Below are positions 35,753 through 43,905 of a stretch of DNA of 64,000 nucleotides, in pieces; positions within the stretch are counted from its first letter, which is position 1, and the number at the start of each line of letters is the position of its first letter. A program made the translations under genes and the position numbers. The stretch comes from Chitinophaga niastensis (GTDB lineage: Bacteria > Bacteroidota > Bacteroidia > Chitinophagales > Chitinophagaceae): the NCBI RefSeq assembly GCF_003014755.1, contig NZ_PYAW01000002.1:496001-560000 (forward strand). The letters are read 5' to 3'. The notes under the pieces are model-generated. The model had not been told where the DNA came from. It did not search any database and saw nothing but the letters and a program-made list of their open reading frames with translations.

Positions 35753-35797
35753 TCAACACAAATTACCCTTATCTCCAAAAACTTAATTATCCTCCGT

Positions 35798-37054
35798 ATG
35801 AAAACTGAGCAAGTAGATGTGTTAGTAATTGGTGCGGGGCCAGCCGGAACGGTTGCTGCGTCCATTATCCATCAGGCCGGATACAAAGTGAAGGTGGTGG
35901 AAAAACAAAAATTTCCCCGTTTCGTTATTGGCGAAAGTCTGTTACCACGTAGTATGGAAGCCCTGGAAGAAGCAGGATTTATTGATGCGATCAAAGCAAA
36001 AAGTTTTCAACAGAAATACGGAGCCAAGTTCGTGAAAGGAGATGCTACCTGCGATTTTACTTTCCAGGAGCAGTTTACACCAGGATGGACATGGACCTGG
36101 CAGGTTACCCGCGCAGATTTTGATAAAACACTGGCCGATACTGTAGAAAGTATGGGAGTACCGGTGGCTTATGAAACAACGGTGACGGATATACGTTTTA
36201 ATGGATCTGATTCTGTTACCACAGTAGAAGATAAAGACGGACAACAATCCCTTATTGAGGCCCGGTTTATAGTAGATGGCAGCGGTTACGGCAGGGTAAT
36301 TCCAAAGCTGTTTAACCTGGAGAAAAACTCTAACCTGCAACCCCGTAAGGCATTATTTGCCCATACCATAGATGAGCGCCGTTCTATGGCGGATGAGCCT
36401 AACCGCATCACCGCTGTTGTACATAAAAAAGGTGTTTGGATCTGGATTATCCCGTTTGCTACAGGTGTAACTTCCCTGGGATTTGTGGGAGATCCGGAGT
36501 TTTTTGAAGAATATCCCGGTACCGATGAGGAGAAATACCGCGCGTTACTGGAAGCAGAACCCTATACGAGGGAGCGTTTCCGCGATGTGAAACTGGCTTT
36601 TGAACCAAGGATATTGCAGTCGTGGTCCGCTACTACCGATAAATTTTATGGAGATGGATTTGTGCTCACGGGCAACGTAACAGAATTTCTGGACCCTATT
36701 TTCTCTTCTGGCGTAACTTTGGCCTGCGTTTCTGCACAAACAGCGGCAAAGCTGGTGATCAGAAAGCTCAAAGGAGAAGCCGTAGACTGGGAAAAAGAGT
36801 ACATGGAGCCGACTATGCAGGGCGTAAACACCTTCCGTACTTACGTAATGGCATGGTATGAAGGCACCCTGGATACGATTTTCTTTACAAAAGATGCAGA
36901 TCCGTTGATTAAAGGCCAGATTTGTTCCGTACTGGCTGGTTATGTGTGGGATATGAGTAATCCGTTTGTGAAAAATCATGATACCGCATTAAAACGACTG
37001 GCCAGGACTATTGAATTAACAGAAAAATTAAAAAGTAGTTCAGAGATTGAATAG
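35798..37054 (+). CDS. FAD-dependent halogenase-like oxidoreductase
   Basis: A 418-residue flavoprotein. The FAD-binding fold starts GAGPAGTVAA (Gly12-Gly17). The motif WxWxIP of flavin-dependent halogenases is present as WIWIIP (Trp214-Pro219), and the second FAD motif region is FLDPIFSSGVTLA. Lysines 77 and 80 in AKFVKGD lie near where the catalytic lysine is expected. It could chlorinate the phenyl ring, as chlorinated flexirubins are known from this phylum; a hydroxylase or desaturase cannot be excluded. Its 3' end overlaps the next gene by eight bases. Confidence 0.82.
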   Translation: MKTEQVDVLVIGAGPAGTVAASIIHQAGYKVKVVEKQKFPRFVIGESLLPRSMEALEEAGFIDAIKAKSFQQKYGAKFVKGDATCDFTFQEQFTPGWTWTWQVTRADFDKTLADTVESMGVPVAYETTVTDIRFNGSDSVTTVEDKDGQQSLIEARFIVDGSGYGRVIPKLFNLEKNSNLQPRKALFAHTIDERRSMADEPNRITAVVHKKGVWIWIIPFATGVTSLGFVGDPEFFEEYPGTDEEKYRALLEAEPYTRERFRDVKLAFEPRILQSWSATTDKFYGDGFVLTGNVTEFLDPIFSSGVTLACVSAQTAAKLVIRKLKGEAVDWEKEYMEPTMQGVNTFRTYVMAWYEGTLDTIFFTKDADPLIKGQICSVLAGYVWDMSNPFVKNHDTALKRLARTIELTEKLKSSSEIE

Positions 37055-37670
37055 CGCGTCAGCATATATTACCGGGAGTTGTATCATTCGCCATAACCGT
37101 ATTTATTTAAACGGAGCATTGTTGTGGGAAGCAGATCAGGAGTTGGAGTTGCAGGAGTTCCTGCGAGCGGGCTACGACCGCTTCTCAGGACAGTATCCGA
37201 AATTTCATAAAATGGATGCGCTCAGCAAGCTTGGCTGGCTGGCCGCGGAAGTGTTATTGAAAGATGCAGGGGTGAAGTTGCTGCCACCTGAAAAGGTGGG
37301 CATGGTATTGTCTAACCGCAGCGCCAGCCTGGACACTGATCTTCGCTATTACAGCACGGTAAAGGATATTGCCAGTCCGGCATTGTTTGTATACACGCTG
37401 GCAAATATTGTAATGGGCGAAATATGTATCCGGCATGGTTTTAAAGGGGAGAATACTTTTTTTGTATCAGATACCTTTGACACGGAACTGATGAGTACTT
37501 ATCCGGCGCAATTGCTGGCCGTTACGCCTTTACAGGCTTGTTTGTGCGGTTGGGTAGAAGTGATGGAGCAACAATATGAAGTAGCCTTGTTTCTGATAGA
37601 AAATAAACAAAGTGAGATGGGACAGCCCTTAACAGGAGCGGCTTTATCATCTCTTTATCAACCGGAATAA
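37047..37670 (+). CDS. Short ketosynthase-like protein (Ketoacyl-synt_2 type)
   Basis: A 207-residue protein resembling only the N-terminal half of a ketosynthase: FHKMDALSKLGWLAAEVLLKDAG, GMVLSNRSASLDTDLRYY and PALFVYTLANIVMGEICIRHGFKGENTFF. The part where the active cysteine would be reads FVSDTFDTELM, so it cannot act alone. Similar short proteins occur in aryl-polyene clusters. It starts at TTG 37047, overlapping the halogenase-like gene; no closer ATG exists. A structural or partner role is inferred. Confidence 0.78.
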   Translation: MNSASAYITGSCIIRHNRIYLNGALLWEADQELELQEFLRAGYDRFSGQYPKFHKMDALSKLGWLAAEVLLKDAGVKLLPPEKVGMVLSNRSASLDTDLRYYSTVKDIASPALFVYTLANIVMGEICIRHGFKGENTFFVSDTFDTELMSTYPAQLLAVTPLQACLCGWVEVMEQQYEVALFLIENKQSEMGQPLTGAALSSLYQPE

Positions 37671-37703
37671 AAATCATAGTTAATAACTTTAATCAAATTT
37701 ACA

Positions 37704-37970
37704 GTGGAAAAGTTGATGGCGGATCTGAAAGCGCAGATCATAGAACAATTGAATTTACAAGAAGTAGCACCCGAAAGCATTGGCAACGATCAGTCTTTGT
37801 TTTCCAAAGAAGGATTGGGACTCGATTCTATCGATGCGCTGGAATTGATTGTATTGCTGCAGCAGCATTATAATCTCCGCATTGCCAACCCTGAACAAGG
37901 TCCGCAAATATTTCAGTCTGTTCGCACCATGGCAACATACATTACAGCTAATCAAACTGTGCAGGCATGA
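37704..37970 (+). CDS. Acyl carrier protein 2 of the pigment cluster
   Basis: An 88-residue carrier with attachment Ser42 in GLGLDSIDALELIV. It differs clearly from carrier 1, which suggests divided labour (starter loading versus elongation). It starts with GTG, and its stop overlaps the next start as ATGA, coupling it to the ketosynthase. Confidence 0.9.
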   Translation: MEKLMADLKAQIIEQLNLQEVAPESIGNDQSLFSKEGLGLDSIDALELIVLLQQHYNLRIANPEQGPQIFQSVRTMATYITANQTVQA

Positions 37971-39160
37971 GTGAAAAGGTGTGGATAGCAGGAGGTGGCG
38001 TTATCAGCGGGATAGGCCTGAACTTACAGGCCTGTTTGCAGGCGTTCCGGCATATGCAGCCTGGAATGACTGCCATGCAGCACCTGTCTTCTGTTCATCG
38101 CAATACTTTTCCGGTAGCAGAAGTGAAGGCAGACAACGCCACACTGGCTGATATGGCGCGTATGCCTGAAAATATCAGCAGAACAGCGTTGCTCAGCATG
38201 ATTGCTGCCCGCGAAGCCTGGCAGTCCACCGGTTTGGGGGATGTATCCAACTACCGGGTAGGATTTGTTTCCGGCAATACCGTGGGTGGTATGGATAAAA
38301 CGGAAGACTTTTTCGCGGAATTCCTTGCAGATCCGCGCAAAGGAAGATTACAACAGGTACTGCACCACGAATGTGGCAGCATTACCGAGCTGGTGGCCGA
38401 TGCTATGGGTATCCGGCACCACGTATCCACTATCAGCACGGCCTGCTCTTCTGCAGCCAATGCGCTGATGTATGGCTCCCGCCTGATCCGCAATAACATT
38501 GTGGACGTGGTGATTGCCGGTGGTACAGATGCACTGACACGCTTTACACTGAATGGTTTTAATACATTGATGATCCTGGATCAGCAGGCCTGCCGGCCTT
38601 TTGATGATACCCGTACCGGGCTTAATCTGGGTGAAGGCGCAGGTTATGTGGTACTGGTGTCTGATAGCCTGGCAGCGCAATTGCAGCCCTGGTGCCGTTT
38701 GAGCGGCTTTGCCAATGCCAACGATGCCTACCACCAAACGGCTTCATCGCCGGAAGGCACCGGTAACTACCTGGCCATGAAAGGCGCACTGGATATGAGC
38801 GGACTGCAGCCAGCACAAATTGCTTATATCAATTTGCATGGCACCGGCACACAAAATAATGATGTATCCGAAGGGATAGCCATCAACCGGTTGTTTGCAC
38901 CACATTTTCCACCGATGAGTTCTACCAAGTCATTCACCGGTCATACATTGGGTGCCAGCGGAGGAATAGAGGCCGTATTTTCGGCTTTATCGGTAAAAGA
39001 AGGGATCATATATCCCAACGCACGTTTTGAACATCAGATGAAGGAATTACCGTTTGCACCGGCTACGGCGTATACAGAAGGCAATGAGTTACTGCACGTA
39101 ATGTCCAACTCATTTGGTTTTGGCGGCAATTGTTCCAGCCTGGTGTTTTCTAAAGCATAA
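37967..39160 (+). CDS. Beta-ketoacyl synthase, probable elongating partner of the chain-length factor
   Basis: A 397-residue ketosynthase with Cys160 (STACSSAANAL), His291 (LHGTGTQNND) and His326 (SFTGHTLGAS). Immediately downstream is a ketosynthase-like protein lacking the active residues, so the two probably form a KS-CLF heterodimer like ApeO-ApeC. The end FGFGGNCSSLVF is conserved. Confidence 0.92.
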   Translation: MSEKVWIAGGGVISGIGLNLQACLQAFRHMQPGMTAMQHLSSVHRNTFPVAEVKADNATLADMARMPENISRTALLSMIAAREAWQSTGLGDVSNYRVGFVSGNTVGGMDKTEDFFAEFLADPRKGRLQQVLHHECGSITELVADAMGIRHHVSTISTACSSAANALMYGSRLIRNNIVDVVIAGGTDALTRFTLNGFNTLMILDQQACRPFDDTRTGLNLGEGAGYVVLVSDSLAAQLQPWCRLSGFANANDAYHQTASSPEGTGNYLAMKGALDMSGLQPAQIAYINLHGTGTQNNDVSEGIAINRLFAPHFPPMSSTKSFTGHTLGASGGIEAVFSALSVKEGIIYPNARFEHQMKELPFAPATAYTEGNELLHVMSNSFGFGGNCSSLVFSKA

Positions 39161-39170
39161 ACAGCATTAC

Positions 39171-40235
39171 ATGAACATCTACATAAATGGTACCGGTTGT
39201 ATATCTCCGCAGGAAACTGCGCAGGGAGGCCCTTTGCTGGCTACTCTCAGGGAATACGACCAGGTACGACTGACCAACGTAGATCCGGATTATAAACAAT
39301 GGGTCGATGTGAAGCAGATCCGCCGGATGAGCCGCGTGGTAAAAATGGGTGTAGGCGCGGCTAACCTGAGCCTGGAAGAAGCCGGCATCACGCAGCCGGA
39401 TGCGATTATCACCGGCACCGCCTATGGCTGCCTGGATGATACAGGTGTTTTTCTCTCTAAAATGGTGAACCAGCAGGAGGAAATGCTTACGCCTACTGCG
39501 TTTATACAGAGTACACACAACACTGTAGCAGGACAAATAGCCCTGTTGCTGGGCTGTAACGGATATAATAATACGTTTGTGCATCGTGGTTTTTCTTTCG
39601 AAAACTCGTTGCTGGATGCCATCATGATATTAAAGGAAGGCTCCGCCAAACATATACTGGCTGGTGGTTTGGACGAAATAACCAACCATAGTCATCAGCT
39701 GCTGACCCGTTTCGGCATCTATAAAAAGACGCCGGTAAAAACCATGGAGCTGCTGAATAGCCCAACCAGAGGCACTATAGCAGGAGAAGGTGCTTCATTC
39801 TTTCTCCTCAGTCCGGAAATAAGCCCGGGCACCGTGGCAACGTTAACCGGTCTGAGTACGCTGTACAAGCCACTTTGGGAAGGTGAAGTGATTGGGCATA
39901 TCATGAAATTTCTGGAAGATAATAATTGTACACCAGCAGATATTGACCTGATTGTGACCGGCAGAAACGGTGATATAGACCAGGATGAAATATATGAAGA
40001 AGTAGCAGCAGCATTGTTTCCGGATCATGCAGAAGCATGCTTCAAACATCTTTGTGGCGAATATCCTACTGCTGCGGCTTTTGGCATGTGGATGGCAAAC
40101 GCGGTGATAGCAGAACAACAGGTACCGGAAGCGGCTGTATTTTATGGCAAAGCACCGGAAAAAATTAAGAAAGTATTATTGTATAACCATCATCAGGGTA
40201 CACACCATTCCCTGATATTATTGAGTGCATGCTAA
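39171..40235 (+). CDS. Chain-length-factor-like ketosynthase lacking catalytic residues
   Basis: A 354-residue protein with a thiolase-type fold related to its upstream neighbour. The active Cys is replaced: the matching segment reads HRGFSFENSLLDA, with Phe at the Cys position. The first His region reads TGRNGDIDQDE, and the second reads CGEYPTAAAFG, with Glu in place of His. The fold motifs ILAGGLDE and GTIAGEGASFFLL remain. This is the pattern of a chain-length factor, as ApeC in aryl-polyene clusters. I chose ATG 39171, as a start at 39114 would overlap the previous gene by 47 bases. The next gene overlaps by seven bases. Confidence 0.85.
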   Translation: MNIYINGTGCISPQETAQGGPLLATLREYDQVRLTNVDPDYKQWVDVKQIRRMSRVVKMGVGAANLSLEEAGITQPDAIITGTAYGCLDDTGVFLSKMVNQQEEMLTPTAFIQSTHNTVAGQIALLLGCNGYNNTFVHRGFSFENSLLDAIMILKEGSAKHILAGGLDEITNHSHQLLTRFGIYKKTPVKTMELLNSPTRGTIAGEGASFFLLSPEISPGTVATLTGLSTLYKPLWEGEVIGHIMKFLEDNNCTPADIDLIVTGRNGDIDQDEIYEEVAAALFPDHAEACFKHLCGEYPTAAAFGMWMANAVIAEQQVPEAAVFYGKAPEKIKKVLLYNHHQGTHHSLILLSAC

Positions 40236-41008
40236 ATAACAGGGTAATAAATATAATTGTCATTATCTGTATCCTGGTACTGTTTGGCCTGGATAAAATG
40301 GCTGGTTATAACATACCACTCTGGGCATATCTTTTACCGGGATTATTTTTTCTTCCGCTCATCATTTGGGGCGTAATGAACATTGGTTCCGGCTTTTTTA
40401 TAAAGGTGACATGTTATGCCAATACAACAGAAAAAGTAGTGGCGCTATCTTTTGATGATGGCCCGCAACCCGCATACACACCGGAAATACTGGATATCCT
40501 GAAAAAAACGCAGGTGCCGGCTGTTTTCTTTTGCATCGGTAAAAATATTGAAGGAAATGAAAACTTACTGAAACGCATACACGAAGAAGGGCATGTAATA
40601 GGTAACCATACTTATTCACATCATTTCTGGTTTGATATGAAACCATCCGGGAAAATGCTGGAAGATATGCAGGAGATGGACACGTTTGCGATAGATGTTA
40701 CAGGACTACAGCCAAGGTTATTTCGTCCGCCTTATGGCGTAACAAACCCTAACCTGGCAAGGGCTATAAAAGCAGGTGATTATCTGCCGGTAGGCTGGAA
40801 CATCCGCTCACTGGATACAGTGGCAAAAGATGAAAATAAACTGCTGGATAAGATTATAAATGAATTAAAACCCGGCGCCGTTATTTTATTGCATGATACT
40901 TGTAAAATAACCGCCGATATATTGCCACAGCTAATTACAGCCATCCGTCAGCAAGGCTACCGGTTGGAAAGAATTGATAAAATGTTAAAGTTACCCGCAT
41001 ATGCGTAA
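40229..41008 (+). CDS. Polysaccharide deacetylase-family (NodB domain) protein
   Basis: A 259-residue protein with two hydrophobic N-terminal segments (residues 5-20 and 30-50) and a NodB domain: motif 1 SFDDGPQP (catalytic Asp and metal Asp), motif 2 HTYSHHFWF (metal His pair), motif 3 RPPYG and motif 5 ILLHD. The active site appears intact. Family members deacetylate chitin, peptidoglycan or other N-acetyl sugars at the cell envelope. Why it lies inside a pigment operon, with overlap on both sides, is unclear. Confidence 0.87.
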   Translation: MLNNRVINIIVIICILVLFGLDKMAGYNIPLWAYLLPGLFFLPLIIWGVMNIGSGFFIKVTCYANTTEKVVALSFDDGPQPAYTPEILDILKKTQVPAVFFCIGKNIEGNENLLKRIHEEGHVIGNHTYSHHFWFDMKPSGKMLEDMQEMDTFAIDVTGLQPRLFRPPYGVTNPNLARAIKAGDYLPVGWNIRSLDTVAKDENKLLDKIINELKPGAVILLHDTCKITADILPQLITAIRQQGYRLERIDKMLKLPAYA

Positions 41009-41633
41009 ATGGATAATAGTATTAATTTGCTGTGTTGTTAGTCTGCAAATACAGGCACAGACGGGCTTTAAGCCGGTGGCTGATATGACCCCGCTAAAGC
41101 AGCAGTTTGCAAAAGCCGCACAAAATACACAGAGTATTCAATGTGATTTTGTACAGGAAAAGAACCTGAGTATGTTGTCTGATAAGATAGTATCTAAAGG
41201 TAAATTCTGGTTTAAGAAAGATAATAAAGTGCGGATGGAATATCAGCAGCCATCTTACTACCTGTTGATCATCAACGGAAAAGATATCCGTATTAAAGAT
41301 GCGCAAAAGGAAAATAAAGTATCTGGTAAGAGCAATAAATTGTTTGAGCAGGTTAACAAAATTACGGTTGACTGTGTACGTGGTACGGTGCTGGACAATA
41401 CAGACTTCACCACTAAAGCCACAGAAAATGCACAGTATTACCGGTTGGAAATGGTGCCTGTGAACAAGGTGATGAAAGAATATTTTAAGACAATTGTACT
41501 GCTGGTAGATAAACAGGATTATTCTGTGTCAAAAATTACCATGGAAGAATTGTCCGGAGATGATACTACCATCAGCTTTTTACATAAACAATTGAATTCA
41601 AACATCCCGGATGCGGTATTTTCGGCTAAGTAG
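41001..41633 (+). CDS. LolA-like outer-membrane lipoprotein carrier
   Basis: A 210-residue periplasmic protein with a signal peptide (MRKWIIVLICCVVSLQIQA). The LolA fold is recognisable by TQSIQCDFVQEKNLSML, SKGKFWFKKDNKVRMEYQQPSYYLLIINGKDI and the C-terminal beta strands. In aryl-polyene clusters a LolA-like protein is thought to carry the lipid product across the periplasm. It overlaps the deacetylase gene by eight bases and the next lipoprotein gene by 23. Confidence 0.85.
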   Translation: MRKWIIVLICCVVSLQIQAQTGFKPVADMTPLKQQFAKAAQNTQSIQCDFVQEKNLSMLSDKIVSKGKFWFKKDNKVRMEYQQPSYYLLIINGKDIRIKDAQKENKVSGKSNKLFEQVNKITVDCVRGTVLDNTDFTTKATENAQYYRLEMVPVNKVMKEYFKTIVLLVDKQDYSVSKITMEELSGDDTTISFLHKQLNSNIPDAVFSAK

Positions 41634-42237
41634 CATTTTGTGTATCACCTTGCTGATGGCGGGTTGTACATCGGTGTACAAAGGATTAAAACGTACCGGT
41701 GGTGATGTGAATTGTATCCGGCAGTTTAGTCCGCAGTTCCGGACTACCTTGTACAGCACGCAGGTGAATATATTAAAACACCACCTGAGTGGTTTGCTGT
41801 TTTTTAAACAAATGCCCGACAGCAGCCTCCGCGTAGTGTTTGCCAACGAGATGGGATTTAAGTTCTTTGATTTTGAATTTGATAAACAAGGCAATTTTAC
41901 CAAACATTACCTGCTTGCCAAAATGGACAAGAAGGCGGTGGTGAAAACGCTGCGGCAGGACTTTGCACTGGTGCTGTTGCATCCCGACCTGCAACAGGCA
42001 CATATTGCTACGTATAGCCATTACCGTTATACGGTAGTGCCTACAGAAAAAGGCAATAACTATTATATCACGGACACTGCCTGCACACAGTTGGTAAGGA
42101 TTGAAAAATCGTCTAAACGTAAGCCGGTAGTGAAAGTATGGATGGAACACTATAACAATGGCATACCGGATACCATCAGTATTCAACATCAGAATTTTAA
42201 TTTCAATATCTCCCTGCAAAGGGTAGAGAAAAAATAA
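41611..42237 (+). CDS. Small lipoprotein of the pigment cluster
   Basis: A 208-residue lipoprotein with lipobox MAGC-TS. The mature part is beta-rich: LSGLLFFKQMPDSSLRVVFANEMGFKFFDFEFDKQG and HYRYTVVPTEKGNNYYITD. I do not know the exact family; its position after the LolA-like gene resembles the DUF3261 lipoprotein of aryl-polyene clusters. It may be an outer-membrane receptor for the carried product (inference). Confidence 0.78.
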   Translation: MRYFRLSSILCITLLMAGCTSVYKGLKRTGGDVNCIRQFSPQFRTTLYSTQVNILKHHLSGLLFFKQMPDSSLRVVFANEMGFKFFDFEFDKQGNFTKHYLLAKMDKKAVVKTLRQDFALVLLHPDLQQAHIATYSHYRYTVVPTEKGNNYYITDTACTQLVRIEKSSKRKPVVKVWMEHYNNGIPDTISIQHQNFNFNISLQRVEKK

Positions 42238-42253
42238 AGACAATTTAAAGTAT

Positions 42254-42613
42254 ATGTTAGCAGGTAACTTCTACAATATAACGCAGCAGGCACAGGAACC
42301 CGGACAGGTGACCGCCACTATTGAGCTGAATGCTGCACATCCTATATTCCAGGGCCATTTTCCGGAACAACAGGTAGTGCCCGGCGTATGCATGATGCAA
42401 ACCATCACCGAAATACTGGAGAGCGCTGTTCAGAAAAAAATGTTGCTGCAAAAAGCCAGCATCATGAAGTTCCTGAATATGATAGACCCGGTAAAACAAC
42501 CGTTGGTAGACGTAACTGTAACATACAAGGAAGAAGAAGCTGGATTAAAAGTAACAGCAATGCTGAAGCGGGAAGACAAAACATTTATGAAGTTTCAGGG
42601 CATATTTAAGTAA
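42254..42613 (+). CDS. FabZ/FabA-like hotdog dehydratase
   Basis: A 119-residue hotdog protein with the FabZ signature QGHFPEQQVVPGVCMMQ. The catalytic His35 is in place, but the acidic partner expected 14 residues later is Gln49. That could lower activity or change chemistry. It may provide the second dehydratase activity of the cluster, next to the ApeP-like protein at 31746. Confidence 0.8.
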   Translation: MLAGNFYNITQQAQEPGQVTATIELNAAHPIFQGHFPEQQVVPGVCMMQTITEILESAVQKKMLLQKASIMKFLNMIDPVKQPLVDVTVTYKEEEAGLKVTAMLKREDKTFMKFQGIFK

Positions 42614-43801
42614 GTGGCTAACCAGACAACACATAACGAACATTTTGAGCGTCACCGCGCAGCGGTACTCATTCCTACGTACAATAACGCCGCTACACTG
42701 GGCGCTGTACTCACGGACGCACTGAGTTTTACCAAACACGTTATCGTGGTAAATGACGGTGCTACCGATGAAACACTGGCCGTACTGGATCAGTTTCCGG
42801 ATCTGCAACGTGTTTCGTATAGCCCTAACCGTGGTAAAGGCATTGCATTGCGCCGCGGCTTTGCTTATGCGCTCACACAGGGATACGACTACGTGATTAC
42901 GATGGACGCAGACGGACAGCACTTTGCAGCCGATTTGCCTTCCATGCTGGAACAGGTAGAAGCTAACCCCGGCGCATTAATCATTGGCGCACGTAACCTG
43001 CATCAGGAAAACATGCCCGGCAAAAGCACTTCCGCCAACAAGGTATCTAACTTCTGGTTTCATGTAACAACAGGATTAAAAGGCCCGGATACACAATCCG
43101 GATACCGCTTGTATCCATTGTTCCGCATGCGTAAAATGCGTTTTCTCTGTACTAAATACGAGTTTGAAATTGAAGTATTGGTGCGCAGTTCCTGGAGAGG
43201 AATTAAGGTAGACTGGACACCGGTAAAGGTGTACTATCCGCCACCGGAAGAGCGGGTATCGCATTTCCGCCCGGTACCTGATGTTACGCGCATTACCATA
43301 TTGAATATAGTACTGGTATTTATTACTTTCTTATATATCAAGCCACGGGATCTGATACGTTTTCTGCTGAAAGGAGAGAACTGGAAAAAGATGTGGAAAG
43401 AAGAAGTACTGAAATCAGATGAGTCGAATGTGAGAAAGGCCGCCTCTATTGGGTTTGGTATATTCATGGGGATTATACCTATCTGGGGCTTCCAGTTATT
43501 GGTAGCTATACTGTTATCGATTAAGCTGAAATTAAATAAAGCGCTGGTATTACTTTCTGCACACGTAAGTACACCGCCGCTCACGCCATTTGTGCTATTC
43601 GCAAGTTTCCTCGCAGGACGTTTGTGGATGGGGCAAACAGCGAAGGACCTGATCTTTACAAATGGAATTACATTTGAAACGATAAAGGAAAATATGTTGC
43701 AATACGTGTATGGCAGTATCACACTGGCCATACTGGGTGGTTTGCTGACATGGGGAGTAAGTTTTGTATTGCTAACAGTTTTTAGAAGACAAAAGAAGTA
43801 A
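42614..43801 (+). CDS. Glycosyltransferase family 2 with C-terminal DUF2062 membrane domain
   Basis: A 395-residue protein. Residues 15-235 form a GT-A domain with VLIPTYNNAATLG, VVNDGATDE, the DxD-type TMDADGQHF and the acceptor region TGLKGPDTQSGYRLYPL. Residues about 240-395 are a DUF2062 membrane part with FGIFMGIIPIWGFQL. Dolichyl-phosphate-mannose-synthase-like enzymes share this layout. It starts with GTG directly after the previous stop. The stop TAA at 43799-43801 overlaps the start of the next palindrome. The sugar acceptor is unknown. Confidence 0.87.
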   Translation: MANQTTHNEHFERHRAAVLIPTYNNAATLGAVLTDALSFTKHVIVVNDGATDETLAVLDQFPDLQRVSYSPNRGKGIALRRGFAYALTQGYDYVITMDADGQHFAADLPSMLEQVEANPGALIIGARNLHQENMPGKSTSANKVSNFWFHVTTGLKGPDTQSGYRLYPLFRMRKMRFLCTKYEFEIEVLVRSSWRGIKVDWTPVKVYYPPPEERVSHFRPVPDVTRITILNIVLVFITFLYIKPRDLIRFLLKGENWKKMWKEEVLKSDESNVRKAASIGFGIFMGIIPIWGFQLLVAILLSIKLKLNKALVLLSAHVSTPPLTPFVLFASFLAGRLWMGQTAKDLIFTNGITFETIKENMLQYVYGSITLAILGGLLTWGVSFVLLTVFRRQKK

Positions 43802-43897
43802 TTACGAATTGCGAATTACGGAGTTATGGGAAGATTAATATTATCTCCCCGGTTATCTCCTTACTAATCCGTAATTCGCAATTCGTAATTCGTAATT
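43800..43897. repeat. Palindrome family C copy 2
   Basis: The arms AATTACGAATTGCGAATTAC... and ...GTAATTCGCAATTCGTAATT are perfect over 23 bases, with an extra CGTAATT on the right. The loop starts GAGTTATGGGAAGATTAATA and is conserved with copy 3 at 51383. Confidence 0.93.
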
Positions 43898-43905
43898 GAA
43901 TTTAT

